A stretch of DNA of 64,000 nucleotides from DASRHD01 sp035485575 (GCA_035485575.1 DATHNW010000016.1:62001-126000); one strand, 5' to 3'; counted from the first letter of the stretch, positions 44,086 to 53,346 are shown. The notes: generated by a model from the letters alone, not told the origin. Numbers and translations: made by a program.

Positions 44086-44547
44086 TCATGGCTTCAACTC
44101 CACCACGACCTGCACTTCGGTGGTGGAATTTTTTGGCAGGCCGGCCACGGCCACGGCGGCGCGGGCGTGTTTGCCCGCCTCGCCGAAAAGCGCCACAAAA
44201 AGATCGCTCGCGCCGTTGATCACCGCCGGGCTGTCGGCGAAGCCGCTCACGGCATTGACATAGCCGCCGACAAAAACGATGCGCGCGACCTGCTCGAGCG
44301 ATCCGGCCGCGGCCTTGATGTTGGCCAGCGTGTTGAGCGCGCTGATTTTCGCCGATTCGTAGCCGGCCTGCACGGTCTGCTCGCGGCCGACCTGGCCGGT
44401 ATGGGTCATCTGCCCGTTGAGCGAGCTGATCGTGCCCGCGCAGTAGAGCAGATTGCCCGTGCGCACCGTGGGCACATAACTGCCGGCGGCCGGAGGCGCG
44501 GCGGGCAGTTCAAGACCGAGTTCCTTGAGTTTCGCTTCGGGATTCAT
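44086..44547 (-). CDS. RidA/YjgF-YER057c-UK114 family protein
   Basis: A 153-residue member of the RidA superfamily, trimeric proteins that hydrolyse reactive enamines/imines or have related deaminase activity. LKELGLELPAAPPAAGSYVP and GNLLYCAGTISSLNGQM are typical of the longer YjgH/UK114-like subgroup. The conserved Arg-plus-Glu active site of true RidA (near the C-terminus, often RAAVxVxxLPxxxxVEVE) appears here as ARAAVAVAGLPKNSTTEVQV, with Thr-Glu-Val retained. The ATG at 44547 is chosen. It follows the amidohydrolase gene by 45 bp on the same strand, so the two probably form an operon; substrate unknown. Confidence 0.92.
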   Translation of the reverse strand: MNPEAKLKELGLELPAAPPAAGSYVPTVRTGNLLYCAGTISSLNGQMTHTGQVGREQTVQAGYESAKISALNTLANIKAAAGSLEQVARIVFVGGYVNAVSGFADSPAVINGASDLFVALFGEAGKHARAAVAVAGLPKNSTTEVQVVVELKP

Positions 44548-44592
44548 GCGGCGGAAACGCTCGTGCAAGGGCGCCAAGACGCAAAGGTTTTG

Positions 44593-45483
44593 TCAACGCG
44601 ACAGCGCGAACATCTGCGCCGCATTGCCGCCGAACAGGGCCGTCGCTTCGTCTGTTGTGAGGCCGGCCGCCGCAATTTGCTCAAGGAACCGCTTCATGTC
44701 CGGCTGGGTTTCCTCCCCAGGAAACAAAATCAGTGGATAATCCGAGCCGAACAGCACACGCTCCACGCCCACCACATCCAGCATCCGGCGAAAAACCTTT
44801 GGTTCATAGATCAAAGGCGACGCCGCCGTATCATAAAAAAGGTTCGGGAGAGCCACGGCCGCGGAATCCACCAGCGGCAGCAATCCGCCCCAGTGCGCCA
44901 GAATGAAGGTCGCGGCTGGAAACAGGCGCGCCAGCCGGGTAAAATCAGCCAAGGGGGTCCCGATCCGGCCGGGATAGCTTTTCGCCGCGGGGTCGGTGAC
45001 GTGAAAATTCACCGGCAGGCGCAGCCTGGCCGCGAGCGCGAGCACCTCGCAAAAAACCGCATCATCAATCCTGTAATCCTGCGAATGCGGCGAAAGCTCA
45101 CCCAGTCCGATGAATCCCTCGCCATGCGCGCGGTGAACTTCGGACAGGGTCGCTTCGCGTCCCGCCGCCGGATGCAACGCGGCGAAAGCCGAAAGCCGGT
45201 CGGGATGCGCACGTATGCAAGCGGCATAAAACCGATTCTGCCACGCGCAGGTTTCCGGCTTTTCCCAGTACCAGCCGAGCAGCACGACGCGCGCAACGCC
45301 CGCCGCATCCATGTCGCGCAAGAGCTGTTCGACCGAAGGAAAACCCTGCACGGCCCGCCCGTCGCGACGCGTGCGCGTGCACAATTGCGCCCAGTGCGCC
45401 TCGCCTGCGCGTGCGGCCCAGGCACCGGGAACGCGGTTCAACTCCGGCGGATACAGGTGCACATGGGCGTCAATGACAGGCAT
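44593..45483 (-). CDS. Amidohydrolase family 2 (ACMSD-like) metal-dependent hydrolase
   Basis: The 296-residue TIM-barrel protein starts with the metal-binding VIDAHVHLYPPE (HxH near residues 7-9). It contains FIGLGELSPH, NFHVTDPA (His), ILAHWGGLLPL (His) and the C-terminal FGSDYPL with the catalytic Asp, the ordered ligand set of amidohydrolase 2 enzymes. Members decarboxylate or hydrolyse aromatic and lactone substrates; the specificity here is not determinable. It is upstream of a RidA-family gene on the same strand. No signal peptide, so it is cytoplasmic. Confidence 0.92.
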   Translation of the reverse strand: MPVIDAHVHLYPPELNRVPGAWAARAGEAHWAQLCTRTRRDGRAVQGFPSVEQLLRDMDAAGVARVVLLGWYWEKPETCAWQNRFYAACIRAHPDRLSAFAALHPAAGREATLSEVHRAHGEGFIGLGELSPHSQDYRIDDAVFCEVLALAARLRLPVNFHVTDPAAKSYPGRIGTPLADFTRLARLFPAATFILAHWGGLLPLVDSAAVALPNLFYDTAASPLIYEPKVFRRMLDVVGVERVLFGSDYPLILFPGEETQPDMKRFLEQIAAAGLTTDEATALFGGNAAQMFALSR

Positions 45484-45646
45484 GCCCCATGAAAATCACC
45501 GGTCAGGCAGAGGCACGCAATCCACAAGAAGCCGGCCCCGGCTTATTTCCCTGCCCATGACCGCGGTAGTCGCCCGCTTTAAGTGTCAACCAATGGTTGA
45601 CAAACCACCGGCGCCAAGGCCCGGCCAAAGGAAGCTCAGGCAACGG

Positions 45647-46090
45647 CTAGACCGGCTTCGCCGGGCCGCCGCCCGCCCGCACAACGAGGATGGGAATCGA
45701 TGTGTTATGCCGCACCTTGTCGATGGTGCTGCCGAGAAAAAGATCCGCCAGCCATTTGTGCCCATGCGATGTCATGGCGATGAGGTCGCAGTGCTGGGCC
45801 TCGGCTGCCCGAAGGATTTCCGTCGGCGGGTTGCCGAGCGCAAGTTCCACCGCCACATCCAGCCCGGCGCCGCGCAACCGGGCGGCGGTTGCTTCGAGAT
45901 AGTCCCGGTCGGCCTTCATCTCGGCCGACTCGGTAAGCTTCAGCTGGTTGAAATTGCGGGCGGCCCAGCCGTCGGCCACGTGCAGCAGAATCAGTTTGGC
46001 GCCCATCTGCAAAGCCAGCGCGGTGATATGCGGCACCACGGCCTCGTCCGCATGGCTGTTTTCGAGGGCAACGATGATTTTTTTATACAT
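45647..46090 (-). CDS. Universal stress protein, UspA family
   Basis: A 147-residue single-domain Usp. MYKKIIVALENSHADEAVVP forms the first strand and loop; LILLHVADGWAAR, HCDLIAMTSHGHKWLADLFLGS and TIDKVRHNTSIPILVVRA make up the ATP-binding G-x2-G-x9-G(S/T) region near the C-terminus, here GHKW...GSTI, so nucleotide binding is plausible. It begins 4 bp after the mntH stop, implying co-transcription. Pairings of Nramp transporters with Usp domains, sometimes fused, occur in other bacteria, suggesting a regulatory link to metal uptake. Confidence 0.93.
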   Translation of the reverse strand: MYKKIIVALENSHADEAVVPHITALALQMGAKLILLHVADGWAARNFNQLKLTESAEMKADRDYLEATAARLRGAGLDVAVELALGNPPTEILRAAEAQHCDLIAMTSHGHKWLADLFLGSTIDKVRHNTSIPILVVRAGGGPAKPV

Positions 46091-46094
46091 GATT

Positions 46095-47459
46095 TCAGTG
46101 CGGTGCGCCCGTCACCCCGAAGGTATCGAGCAGGAGTTTGCCGTTGAGGACGATGATGGCCGCCGTCGTCAGCCAGGCGAGCGCCTTCAGCCACGGCGGA
46201 TTGGCAAATTCGCCCATTTTGGCGCGTTCGCTGGTGAACATCACCAGCGGTACGACCGCGAAGGGAAGCTGCAGGCTCAGCACGACCTGGCTGAGGACGA
46301 GGAGGTTGGCCGTGCCCCTTTCGCCATAAAGCACGGTGGCAATGACCGCGGGCACGATGGCGAGGAACCGCGTCAGCAGGCGCCGCAACCACGGCCGCAT
46401 GCGGAAATTAATGAAGCCTTCCATCACAATCTGGCCGGCCAGCGTGCCGGTCAGCGTGGAGTTTTGCCCGGAAGCGAGCAGCGCCAGCGCGAAGACGACG
46501 CTGGCAATTGTCACGCCGAGCATGGGCGAAAGCAGATGATACGCATCCTGGATCTCCGCCACATCGGTGCGGCCCGCGTTATGAAACGTGGCCGCGGCCA
46601 CGATGAGAATGGCGGCGTTGATGAACAGCGCACAGGTCAGCGCGACCGTCGAATCGATGACGGCGAAGCGCACGGCCTCGCGTTTGCCACCCGCATTCTG
46701 CTCGTATTTGCGCGTCTGCACGATGGACGAGTGCAGATAGAGATTATGCGGCATGACCGTCGCGCCGAGGATGCCGATGGCCAGGTAGAGCATCTGCGGG
46801 TTGCGCACGATTTCGAGCGATGGCACAAAACCGGCGAACATCGCACCCACAGCCGGATGGGAGAACAGAATCTCCAGGCCAAAACACACCCCGATGGTTA
46901 GGATAAGTGCGATCACGAGTGCCTCGAGGTGGCGGAAGCCCTTGTGCGCGAGATAGAGCACCACCAGCACATCGAACGCCGTCAGGCACACGCCCCATAA
47001 AATCGGGATTTTGAACAGCAGATTCAACGCGATGGCCGTGCCAATCACTTCCGCCAGGTCGCAAGCACCGATCGCCACCTCGCATAACAGCCACAGGGCC
47101 ACGGACACCGGTCGCGAATAGTGGTCACGGCACGCCTGCGCGAGATCGCGCCCCGTTACAATGCCGAGCCTGGCACTCAGCGTCTGGAGCAGGACCGCCA
47201 TCAGGTTCGACAGGAGAATGACGCTCAACAGCGTGTAGCCGAAGGCCGACCCGCCCGCGATGTCCGTGGCCCAGTTGCCCGGATCCATGTAGCCGACGGC
47301 CACAAGGTAACCCGGGCCGGAAAAGGCCAGCAGCTTCCGCCAGAATCCGGCGCCATGCGGCACGGTAATGGTGCCATGTGATTCGGCCAGGCTGCGCTCC
47401 GGCGCGGCCTGCCGCCAGCCGGTTCCAACCGCCGTCGTGCTCGTCTCGGGTTCGCTCAT
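46095..47459 (-). CDS. mntH: Nramp-family divalent metal (Mn2+/Fe2+) transporter
   Basis: A 454-residue inner-membrane symporter with eleven predicted helices. The helix-1 metal site DPGN is present in VAVGYMDPGNWATDIAGG. The helix-6 site reads GATVMPHNLYLHSSIVQTR, so the Met ligand (the A/G-x-x-MPHN motif) is kept, indicating transition-metal transport. Proton coupling is expected. The ATG at 47459 begins a ~45-residue hydrophilic N-terminus; longer starts are unnatural. Upstream of uspA, and divergent from a secreted beta-propeller gene with ~100 bp between. No MntR/Fur box was identified with confidence. Confidence 0.95.
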   Translation of the reverse strand: MSEPETSTTAVGTGWRQAAPERSLAESHGTITVPHGAGFWRKLLAFSGPGYLVAVGYMDPGNWATDIAGGSAFGYTLLSVILLSNLMAVLLQTLSARLGIVTGRDLAQACRDHYSRPVSVALWLLCEVAIGACDLAEVIGTAIALNLLFKIPILWGVCLTAFDVLVVLYLAHKGFRHLEALVIALILTIGVCFGLEILFSHPAVGAMFAGFVPSLEIVRNPQMLYLAIGILGATVMPHNLYLHSSIVQTRKYEQNAGGKREAVRFAVIDSTVALTCALFINAAILIVAAATFHNAGRTDVAEIQDAYHLLSPMLGVTIASVVFALALLASGQNSTLTGTLAGQIVMEGFINFRMRPWLRRLLTRFLAIVPAVIATVLYGERGTANLLVLSQVVLSLQLPFAVVPLVMFTSERAKMGEFANPPWLKALAWLTTAAIIVLNGKLLLDTFGVTGAPH

Positions 47460-47561
47460 CGTGGGGCAACCAAACGCAGACGCGAGCCGAAGGCAATCCT
47501 GCGCCGCCAGCCAGCCTTTCAACTTGCGACGCAAATGCCATCGCAGCCAAACTGGCGGTCG

Positions 47562-48557
47562 ATGACGCCCACGTCCCTGCGTACCGTGCTTGCCTTCATC
47601 GCCGGGTCGATCGTGCCTTTCGTGCCCGCAATGGTGCGCGCGGAAACCCTAGCCTTCGAGCGCGCCATTCCCCTGCCCGGCGTCACGGGGCGCATCGATC
47701 ATTTCAGCCTCGATGCCGCGGGCGGACGATTGTTCGTCGCCGCGCTGGGCCATGATTCGGTTGAGGTGGTCGATTTGAAAAAAGGCGCGGTCGTCCATTC
47801 GATCGCCGGACTCGTCGAACCGCAGGGCGTGCTCTACGCACCTGAAGACAACCGGCTGTTTATCGCCAATGGCGACGACGGCACGCTGCGCGTTTTCGAC
47901 GGCACGACCTTCGCTCCGATCAAAACCCTGACTTTTTCAAGCGACGCCGACAACCTGCGCTACGAATCGAAAACCCGACGTTTCTATGTGGGCTATGGAA
48001 GCGGCGCCCTCGGTGTCGTGAACGCCGCCACCGGCGACGTCGTTGGCGACATTCCACTCGGCGCGCATCCTGAGGCCTTCGCATTGGAGTCAAATGGACC
48101 GCGGATTTTCACCAACGTGCCCGGCGCGCATGAAGTGGCCGTGGCCGACCGCAGGACAGGAAAGACCCTGGCCACATGGTCCATTGGTTTTGCCGCAGCC
48201 AATTTTCCCCTGGCGCTGGACGAAGCCCATCATCGCCTCTTCGTCGGTTGCCGGCTGCCCGCGCGCCTGCTCGTTCTCGATGCCGATTCAGGCAAAGAAA
48301 CGGCCGCACTCGATCTGCATGGCGATTGCGATGATTTGTTTTATGATGCGGATCGCCATCAAATCTACGCCTCGTGCGGCGCGGGTTTCATCGATGTGTT
48401 TACCCAGGCGGACGCCGACCACTACCCTCTCCGTGAAAGCATTCCGACCGCACCCAAGGCCCGCACCTGCCTCTTCGACGGAAACCGAATCTATCTTGCC
48501 GTGCCCAAGCAAGGGGATCAGCCGGCCGAGATTCGCTGTTACAAGGTGAATCCTTGA
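47562..48557 (+). CDS. Secreted YncE-like beta-propeller protein
   Basis: The 331-residue precursor has a signal peptide (SLRTVLAFIAGSIVPFVPAM, cleavage near VRA-ET). The mature part is made of seven or so repeats of about 40 residues of the YVTN/YncE beta-propeller type: GGRLFVAALGHDSVEVVDLK, NRLFIANGDDGTLRVFDG, RRFYVGYGSGALGVVNAATG and HHRLFVGCRLPARLLVLDAD. No catalytic residues are recognised; such proteins bind DNA, metals or partners in the periplasm. The ATG at 47562 places the signal peptide properly; an ATG at 47535 adds nine residues. It is divergent from mntH and convergent with glmM. Confidence 0.88.
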   Translation: MTPTSLRTVLAFIAGSIVPFVPAMVRAETLAFERAIPLPGVTGRIDHFSLDAAGGRLFVAALGHDSVEVVDLKKGAVVHSIAGLVEPQGVLYAPEDNRLFIANGDDGTLRVFDGTTFAPIKTLTFSSDADNLRYESKTRRFYVGYGSGALGVVNAATGDVVGDIPLGAHPEAFALESNGPRIFTNVPGAHEVAVADRRTGKTLATWSIGFAAANFPLALDEAHHRLFVGCRLPARLLVLDADSGKETAALDLHGDCDDLFYDADRHQIYASCGAGFIDVFTQADADHYPLRESIPTAPKARTCLFDGNRIYLAVPKQGDQPAEIRCYKVNP

Positions 48558-48561
48558 AAGA

Positions 48562-49902
48562 TTACTCGACCCCGAGTTCATGCTTCGCCGTCTGCAACAG
48601 GCGTTTCATTCCAGCCTGCGAGAGGCTTTCGCTGGCGCTCTCGACGAGAAACCGTAGTTTCGGCTCCGTGCCGGACCAGCGCACGAGCACGCGGCCCTGG
48701 ACACCAAGCTCGGCCTCAAGGGTGGCGATGGCTGAACACAGCGCGGGCAGATTTTCCAGCGGACGTTTTTCGCGCACGCGAAGATTTGATGTGGCCTGGG
48801 GGAATTTTTTCAGCACCCGCCGCAATTCAGACAGCGGCTTCCCCGTCGCCAGCATCACCGCGATGACTTTCAATGCAGCGACCAGGCCGTCGCCACTCAG
48901 CGAAACGTCCGCGCAAATGACATGTCCACTCGATTCGCCGCCAAGCGCCGCACCCTCGGCGCGCATCCGCTCGCTCACATAACGGTCTCCCACCGGCGTG
49001 CGCACGACGCGTCCGCCCGCCGCCCGCACCGCGGCATCGACGCCGAGATTGCTCTGCACGGTGGTCACCAGCGTCTTTTCCCTCAATGCGCCGCTTGCAA
49101 GCGCATGGGTGGCCAGGATGGTGAGGATCTCATCGCCATCGAGCAGTTCACCGTGTTCGTCGCAGAGCACACAGCGGTCGCCATCACCGTCGTGCGCCAC
49201 GCCGAGATGCGCGCGGGCGGCACGGATCTGCGCAGCGAGCTTTTCCGGATGCTCGCTGCCGACGCCGGCATTGATGTTGTGACCGTCCGGAGCATGGCCA
49301 AGACCGATCACCTCCGCGCCCAGCGCCCGCAACACGACGGGACTGGTGGCACAGGTCGCTCCGTTGGCTGTGTCGAGCACGATGCGCCAGCCGCGCAAGG
49401 CGCCGGCGGGCAGGAGCGATTGCGCCGCGGCAACATAGGGGGTCAGCGCATCGGCCGCCGGCAGCGGCGTGAAAACGGCAGCCGGCACTGCCGCCGGCAG
49501 GAGTTGCTCGAGACACGCCTCCTCGTCATCGGTCAGCTTCCCGCCGCTCGATCCGAAGAATTTTATGCCGTTATCCTCCGCGGGATTGTGCGAAGCCGTG
49601 ATAACAACCCCCAAGGCTGCACCTTCGGCCAGCACCGCGCGCGCAACCGCCGGCGTGGGCACAATGCCGAGGGAAACCGGCGCCGCACCTTCGCTGCGCA
49701 AACCGGCCGCCAGCGCAGCCTCGAGGGCCGGCCCGGAGAAACGCGTATCACGACCGACCAGGACCTTGCCGGCCGGCAATTTCAAATCGTCACGCAACCA
49801 GCGGGCCGCCGCCGCGCCAAGCTGCGCCGTAAAGACTTCGTTGATGACCGGCCCGCCATAAGGGCCGCGCACACCGTCGGTGCCGAAATATTGGCGTGTC
49901 AT
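48562..49902 (-). CDS. glmM: Phosphoglucosamine mutase
   Basis: GlmM interconverts glucosamine-6-P and glucosamine-1-P for UDP-GlcNAc, peptidoglycan and LPS synthesis. The 446-residue protein opens with YFGTDGVRG, carries the phosphoserine loop TASHNP (Ser104), the Mg loop DGDGDRC (near 238), the sugar-binding GGESSGH and the C-terminal phosphate-binding RWSGTEPKLR. The GESSGH form and length favour GlmM over phosphomannomutase. Its start overlaps the trpD end by 4 bp, so it is translated from a uppP-trpD-glmM transcript. Confidence 0.94.
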   Translation of the reverse strand: MTRQYFGTDGVRGPYGGPVINEVFTAQLGAAAARWLRDDLKLPAGKVLVGRDTRFSGPALEAALAAGLRSEGAAPVSLGIVPTPAVARAVLAEGAALGVVITASHNPAEDNGIKFFGSSGGKLTDDEEACLEQLLPAAVPAAVFTPLPAADALTPYVAAAQSLLPAGALRGWRIVLDTANGATCATSPVVLRALGAEVIGLGHAPDGHNINAGVGSEHPEKLAAQIRAARAHLGVAHDGDGDRCVLCDEHGELLDGDEILTILATHALASGALREKTLVTTVQSNLGVDAAVRAAGGRVVRTPVGDRYVSERMRAEGAALGGESSGHVICADVSLSGDGLVAALKVIAVMLATGKPLSELRRVLKKFPQATSNLRVREKRPLENLPALCSAIATLEAELGVQGRVLVRWSGTEPKLRFLVESASESLSQAGMKRLLQTAKHELGVE

Positions 49903-50945
49903 GAGCGGTAAAACTCCCGCGTATCGGTGATTTTTTGCTTCACCGCGCCGCCGAGCAGCAGTTCGCGGGCAGCCGCCAGGCCGTCCTGCGGGCGTTCAAT
50001 GCGTCCGCAAATCCAAAGCCCGATCGCCGCATTAAGCACAATGGTATCAGCCAGCCCGGCCGGCCCGCGACCGGCCAGCAACGCATCAATCAAGGCCAGG
50101 TTGATGGTCAGATCACTGCCGGCCAGTTCCGAAAATGACGCGGCGCGCAGGCCGAAATCCTCCGCGCGCCAGCGGGTGTTGAGGCCGCCGAGACGGCCGA
50201 AGCCGCGCACCTGGTTGTCGGTGGCGGTCGTCAGTTCGTCGGTGCCACGGGTCGCATCGATCTTGCCGTGCGCGACGAGACCGGTGTGCGAGCCGAGCAC
50301 ATCGAAAGCAGCGGCGAGCCGGGGAACCCAATCCTCGCCAAACACCCCGACCAGCGAATGGGCCGGACGACCGGGATTAAGCAGCGGGCCGAGGATGTTG
50401 AAGACGGTGCGTCGGCCCTGTGCAGCCAGCGCTTTGCGCACGGGTCCGATGTGCTCAAAGGCCGGATGATAATTGGGGGCGAAAAAAAACACGTAACCGA
50501 GCTCAGCCAGCGCTCGGCGCAATTTTTCCGGCGGTGCGGCGAGATCGACGCCCAAGGCGGAAAAAATATCCGCGCTGCCGCATTTTGAAGTGATCCCGCG
50601 ATTGCCGTGCTTCATCACCGGTATCCCCGCACTGGCGAGCACGAGCACCACTAGGCTCGAGATGTTAAAAGCACCCGCATGGTCGCCGCCTGTGCCGACA
50701 ATATCGATGGCCTGCGACGCCCATTCAGCTACGCCCGGATCGAGCGCCAGGGCCCGGAAGGCGGTGGCGAAAGCGGCGACTTCAGCGGCCGTCTCGCCCT
50801 TGTCCGCAAGCGCGGTGAGAAAAGCCGCCTTGGCATCACCGCCCACCCCGGCCGAAGCCAGGGCAGCCGCAGCCGCGGCCACATCCTCGGACGAGAGGTC
50901 GCGACGGGCGGCCAGCCGGGCGGTAAGCGCTGTGAGGTCGGTCAT
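49899..50945 (-). CDS. trpD: Anthranilate phosphoribosyltransferase
   Basis: TrpD joins anthranilate to PRPP in tryptophan biosynthesis. The 348-residue length is typical. The PRPP-binding VGTGGDHAGAFNIS, KHGNRGITSKCGSAD and ALGVDLAAPPEKLRRAL segments match the family, as does PNYHPAFEHIGPVRKAL. It lies between uppP (9-bp gap) and glmM (4-bp overlap), away from any other trp gene, and so is tied to envelope-precursor genes rather than to a trp operon. No attenuator or leader peptide was seen upstream. Confidence 0.95.
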   Translation of the reverse strand: MTDLTALTARLAARRDLSSEDVAAAAAALASAGVGGDAKAAFLTALADKGETAAEVAAFATAFRALALDPGVAEWASQAIDIVGTGGDHAGAFNISSLVVLVLASAGIPVMKHGNRGITSKCGSADIFSALGVDLAAPPEKLRRALAELGYVFFFAPNYHPAFEHIGPVRKALAAQGRRTVFNILGPLLNPGRPAHSLVGVFGEDWVPRLAAAFDVLGSHTGLVAHGKIDATRGTDELTTATDNQVRGFGRLGGLNTRWRAEDFGLRAASFSELAGSDLTINLALIDALLAGRGPAGLADTIVLNAAIGLWICGRIERPQDGLAAARELLLGGAVKQKITDTREFYRS

Positions 50946-50954
50946 GGGCTAGGA

Positions 50955-51818
50955 TCAGAAGCCACTTGCCCCGAGGGCAAAAATTACTCCTGCCGCCACG
51001 ATGCAATAATACCCGAAATAGCGCCAGCGCCCACTTTCCAGCCAGCGAGAAAGCCAGACCAGCGCCAGCAAACCGGCCACGAAACTGCAGAGCATGCCAA
51101 TGAGTCCCGGTTGCAGCAAATGCCCCAGATGCACGGGTCCCGCCGGCTCATGGCGTGATTTCAACAAACGCAAAAGTTCCTTTGCGATCGCCAGCGGCGT
51201 GAGCACAACCGCCAGCGCAAAGCTGAACACTTCGGCCTGTCGCCGGCCCACGCCGGCGAGCATTCCGACAGAAATAGTACTGCCTGAACGGGAGAGCCCC
51301 CGGAAGGGAATGCATATGCCTTGGACCAAGCCGATCCAGACCGAAGAAGGCAGCGTAACGTCTTCCCCCTTCGCTTCCTTTATCGTCTTGAAGGCAGACC
51401 ATATAATCAGCCCGCCGGCGGTGAAAAGTGCGCCGGCAATGAGCGGAAGGGAGGAAAACAATTGCTCCATCTCGGCCTTTTGGCTTCCGCCGAGCACAAC
51501 CTTTTCAATCACCAGCTCCAGCAGCCCCCCGACCACCAGTGTGCAAACCGTCGCGACGGCGATTTTTTTCACCGCATCAATAAATTGCGGCGTGCTGGAA
51601 AAAAAGGTCTCCCGCCATGATCGCCAAAAATAGGCGATAACTGCGAACATCGTGCCGGTGTGAAGCATCACCAGGAGAAAGGTCATTTCCGGACTGGCCG
51701 GATCCAGCTTCATGAGCTTTTCAGCCACGATGACGTGAGCTGAGCTGGAAACCGGCAGCAATTCGGCGGCTCCTTGAACCAGGCCGAGAAGGATGATTTG
51801 CAAGAGTGTGGGCGGCAT
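50955..51818 (-). CDS. uppP: Undecaprenyl-diphosphatase (UppP/BacA)
   Basis: UppP recycles the undecaprenyl carrier by dephosphorylating Und-PP, and confers bacitracin tolerance. The 287-residue protein has about eight membrane helices. The first signature reads LVQGAAELLPVSSSAHVIVA (Glu-rich, with SSSAH), and the second IPFRGLSRSGSTISVGMLAG, a PGxSRSGxT variant with Arg for Gly at the first position. The ATG at 51818 starts just before helix 1; upstream in-frame codons give an unlikely hydrophilic tail. First gene of uppP-trpD-glmM. Confidence 0.93.
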   Translation of the reverse strand: MPPTLLQIILLGLVQGAAELLPVSSSAHVIVAEKLMKLDPASPEMTFLLVMLHTGTMFAVIAYFWRSWRETFFSSTPQFIDAVKKIAVATVCTLVVGGLLELVIEKVVLGGSQKAEMEQLFSSLPLIAGALFTAGGLIIWSAFKTIKEAKGEDVTLPSSVWIGLVQGICIPFRGLSRSGSTISVGMLAGVGRRQAEVFSFALAVVLTPLAIAKELLRLLKSRHEPAGPVHLGHLLQPGLIGMLCSFVAGLLALVWLSRWLESGRWRYFGYYCIVAAGVIFALGASGF

Positions 51819-52025
51819 AAGGGATGAAATATTAGAGGGAGTCTTGAGCCTTGACCGTCTTTGCGCGCTCAGTCCAGCGCTTGCTGCGTAAAACCTGCAT
51901 CCCGCGCCAAGGCCATGGGAGGTTATCACACTTGACGCGCCCCGGGACGGGCTTTAGCCATATTCCTTTCAACGAGAGCGCCGGTGTTCTTTGCCAACGC
52001 CGCCCGCCTCCAACCTGCATTCACC

Positions 52026-52205
52026 ATGGCCAATCCGAAACGCAAACAGTCCAAACGCCGCAGCGCCAACCGCCGCGCCGCCAATGCTTTCCAAGCTCCG
52101 CAGTTCGCCAAAGACCCGACCGATGGCAGCGTCTTCCGCTCGCACCGCGTAAATCCCAAGAACGGCATGTATCGCGGCCGTCAGGTGCTCAATATCGAGG
52201 TTTGA
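52026..52205 (+). CDS. rpmF: 50S ribosomal protein L32 (cysteine-free form)
   Basis: A 59-residue ribosomal protein: MANPKRKQSKRRSANRRAAN is the conserved N-terminus. The four zinc-ribbon cysteines of the C+ form are absent, so this is the C- type; a zinc-bearing paralogue may exist elsewhere. The start ATG at 52026 is unambiguous from alignment with known L32. rpmF-plsX-fabH order is a common bacterial arrangement that links translation to fatty-acid synthesis; plsX starts 44 bp downstream. Confidence 0.95.
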   Translation: MANPKRKQSKRRSANRRAANAFQAPQFAKDPTDGSVFRSHRVNPKNGMYRGRQVLNIEV

Positions 52206-52249
52206 GCCGCGCCCGGCGCGCCCCGCTTCATTTTATTACTGTCCGCGCG

Positions 52250-53305
52250 ATGGCCAACCCTTCCGGCGATTCCGGGCGCATCGCAGTCGATGCCATGGGT
52301 GGTGACCTCGGTCCGGCCGAGGTCGTTGAGGCCGTGCGCCTGGCGTTTCAAGAGTTTCCCGGGCTCAATCCCATCATCCTCGTCGGCGACGAGGCGGTCC
52401 TGCGCCCATTGCTCGCCAAAGCCGGCCTCGACCGGAATTCGGATCTGTCGGTTTTCCATGCGTCGGAAATCGTCACGATGGACGACAAGCCGCTGCAGGC
52501 CATCCGTCGCAAAAAAGATTCGTCGATGATGCGGGCCATTGATCTGGTCAAAAACGACAGCGCCAGCATCGTCGTGAGTTGCGGCAACACCGGCAGTCTT
52601 GTCACGGGCGCCGCGCTCAAGCTGCGCACCATGGAGGGCGTGGACCGCCCCGCCCTCGCCGCGGTCATCCCGCGTGAAAACGGCCACTTCATCCTCATCG
52701 ATGCCGGTGCCAATCCCGAGGCCAAGCCCGAGCATCTCACGCACAACGCCATTCTTGGTTCCCATTATTGCCGTGTTGTGCTCGGCGTGCCCTCGCCCCG
52801 GGTCGGCCTGCTCACCATCGGCACCGAGGAAGGCAAAGGCAACGCCCTCATCACCGAGGCGCATGAGCAGCTGAAAAAAGTCGGCGGCCTCCTCAACTAT
52901 TCCGGCCCGATTGAGGGCTTCAATGTGTTCGCCGACCACGTCGACGTCGTCGTCTGCGACGGTTTTGTCGGCAATATCTGCCTGAAAAGCTGGGAGTCGC
53001 TCGCCGGCTTCGTCCGGGCGGTGTTGAAAAGCGAACTCCAGGCCGACCCATTGCGCATGCTCGGTGCGACCCTGGCCCGCGGCGCCTTTGCCGCGCTTAA
53101 AAAGCGCATCAATCCCGAACGTTACGGCGGCGCACCGCTGCTCGGCCTCAAGGGAGACATTCTCAAGGCACACGGCTCAAGCAACCGCCACGCCATCAAA
53201 AGCGCCATCCATGCCGCCAACCAGATACTGAAGGCGGACATGAACCGTCATATCGAGGCCGACATCGCGCGGGCCAACGAACTCCTTCACCAGCCCGTGG
53301 CGTGA
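52250..53305 (+). CDS. plsX: Phosphate acyltransferase PlsX
   Basis: PlsX converts acyl-ACP to acyl-phosphate, feeding PlsY in phospholipid synthesis. The 351-residue protein opens with RIAVDAMGGDLGPAEVVEA, the family signature, and contains VSCGNTGSLVTGAALKL, the glycine-rich LIDAGANPEAKPEH and CDGFVGNICLKSWE. It is peripheral-membrane in known cases. The ATG at 52250 is selected because longer in-frame starts overlap rpmF. The TGA overlaps a GTG that could start fabH, but an ATG 45 nt later is better for fabH. Confidence 0.96.
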   Translation: MANPSGDSGRIAVDAMGGDLGPAEVVEAVRLAFQEFPGLNPIILVGDEAVLRPLLAKAGLDRNSDLSVFHASEIVTMDDKPLQAIRRKKDSSMMRAIDLVKNDSASIVVSCGNTGSLVTGAALKLRTMEGVDRPALAAVIPRENGHFILIDAGANPEAKPEHLTHNAILGSHYCRVVLGVPSPRVGLLTIGTEEGKGNALITEAHEQLKKVGGLLNYSGPIEGFNVFADHVDVVVCDGFVGNICLKSWESLAGFVRAVLKSELQADPLRMLGATLARGAFAALKKRINPERYGGAPLLGLKGDILKAHGSSNRHAIKSAIHAANQILKADMNRHIEADIARANELLHQPVA

Positions 53306-53346
53306 CGCCCGTGCGTCCGCCTGCATTCACCGCGCACAATCTTTCA

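Noticed and set aside
52026..52205. L32 without zinc cysteines as a sign of degeneration
   Set aside because: Cysteine-free L32 paralogues are common and functional; the rest of the protein is intact.
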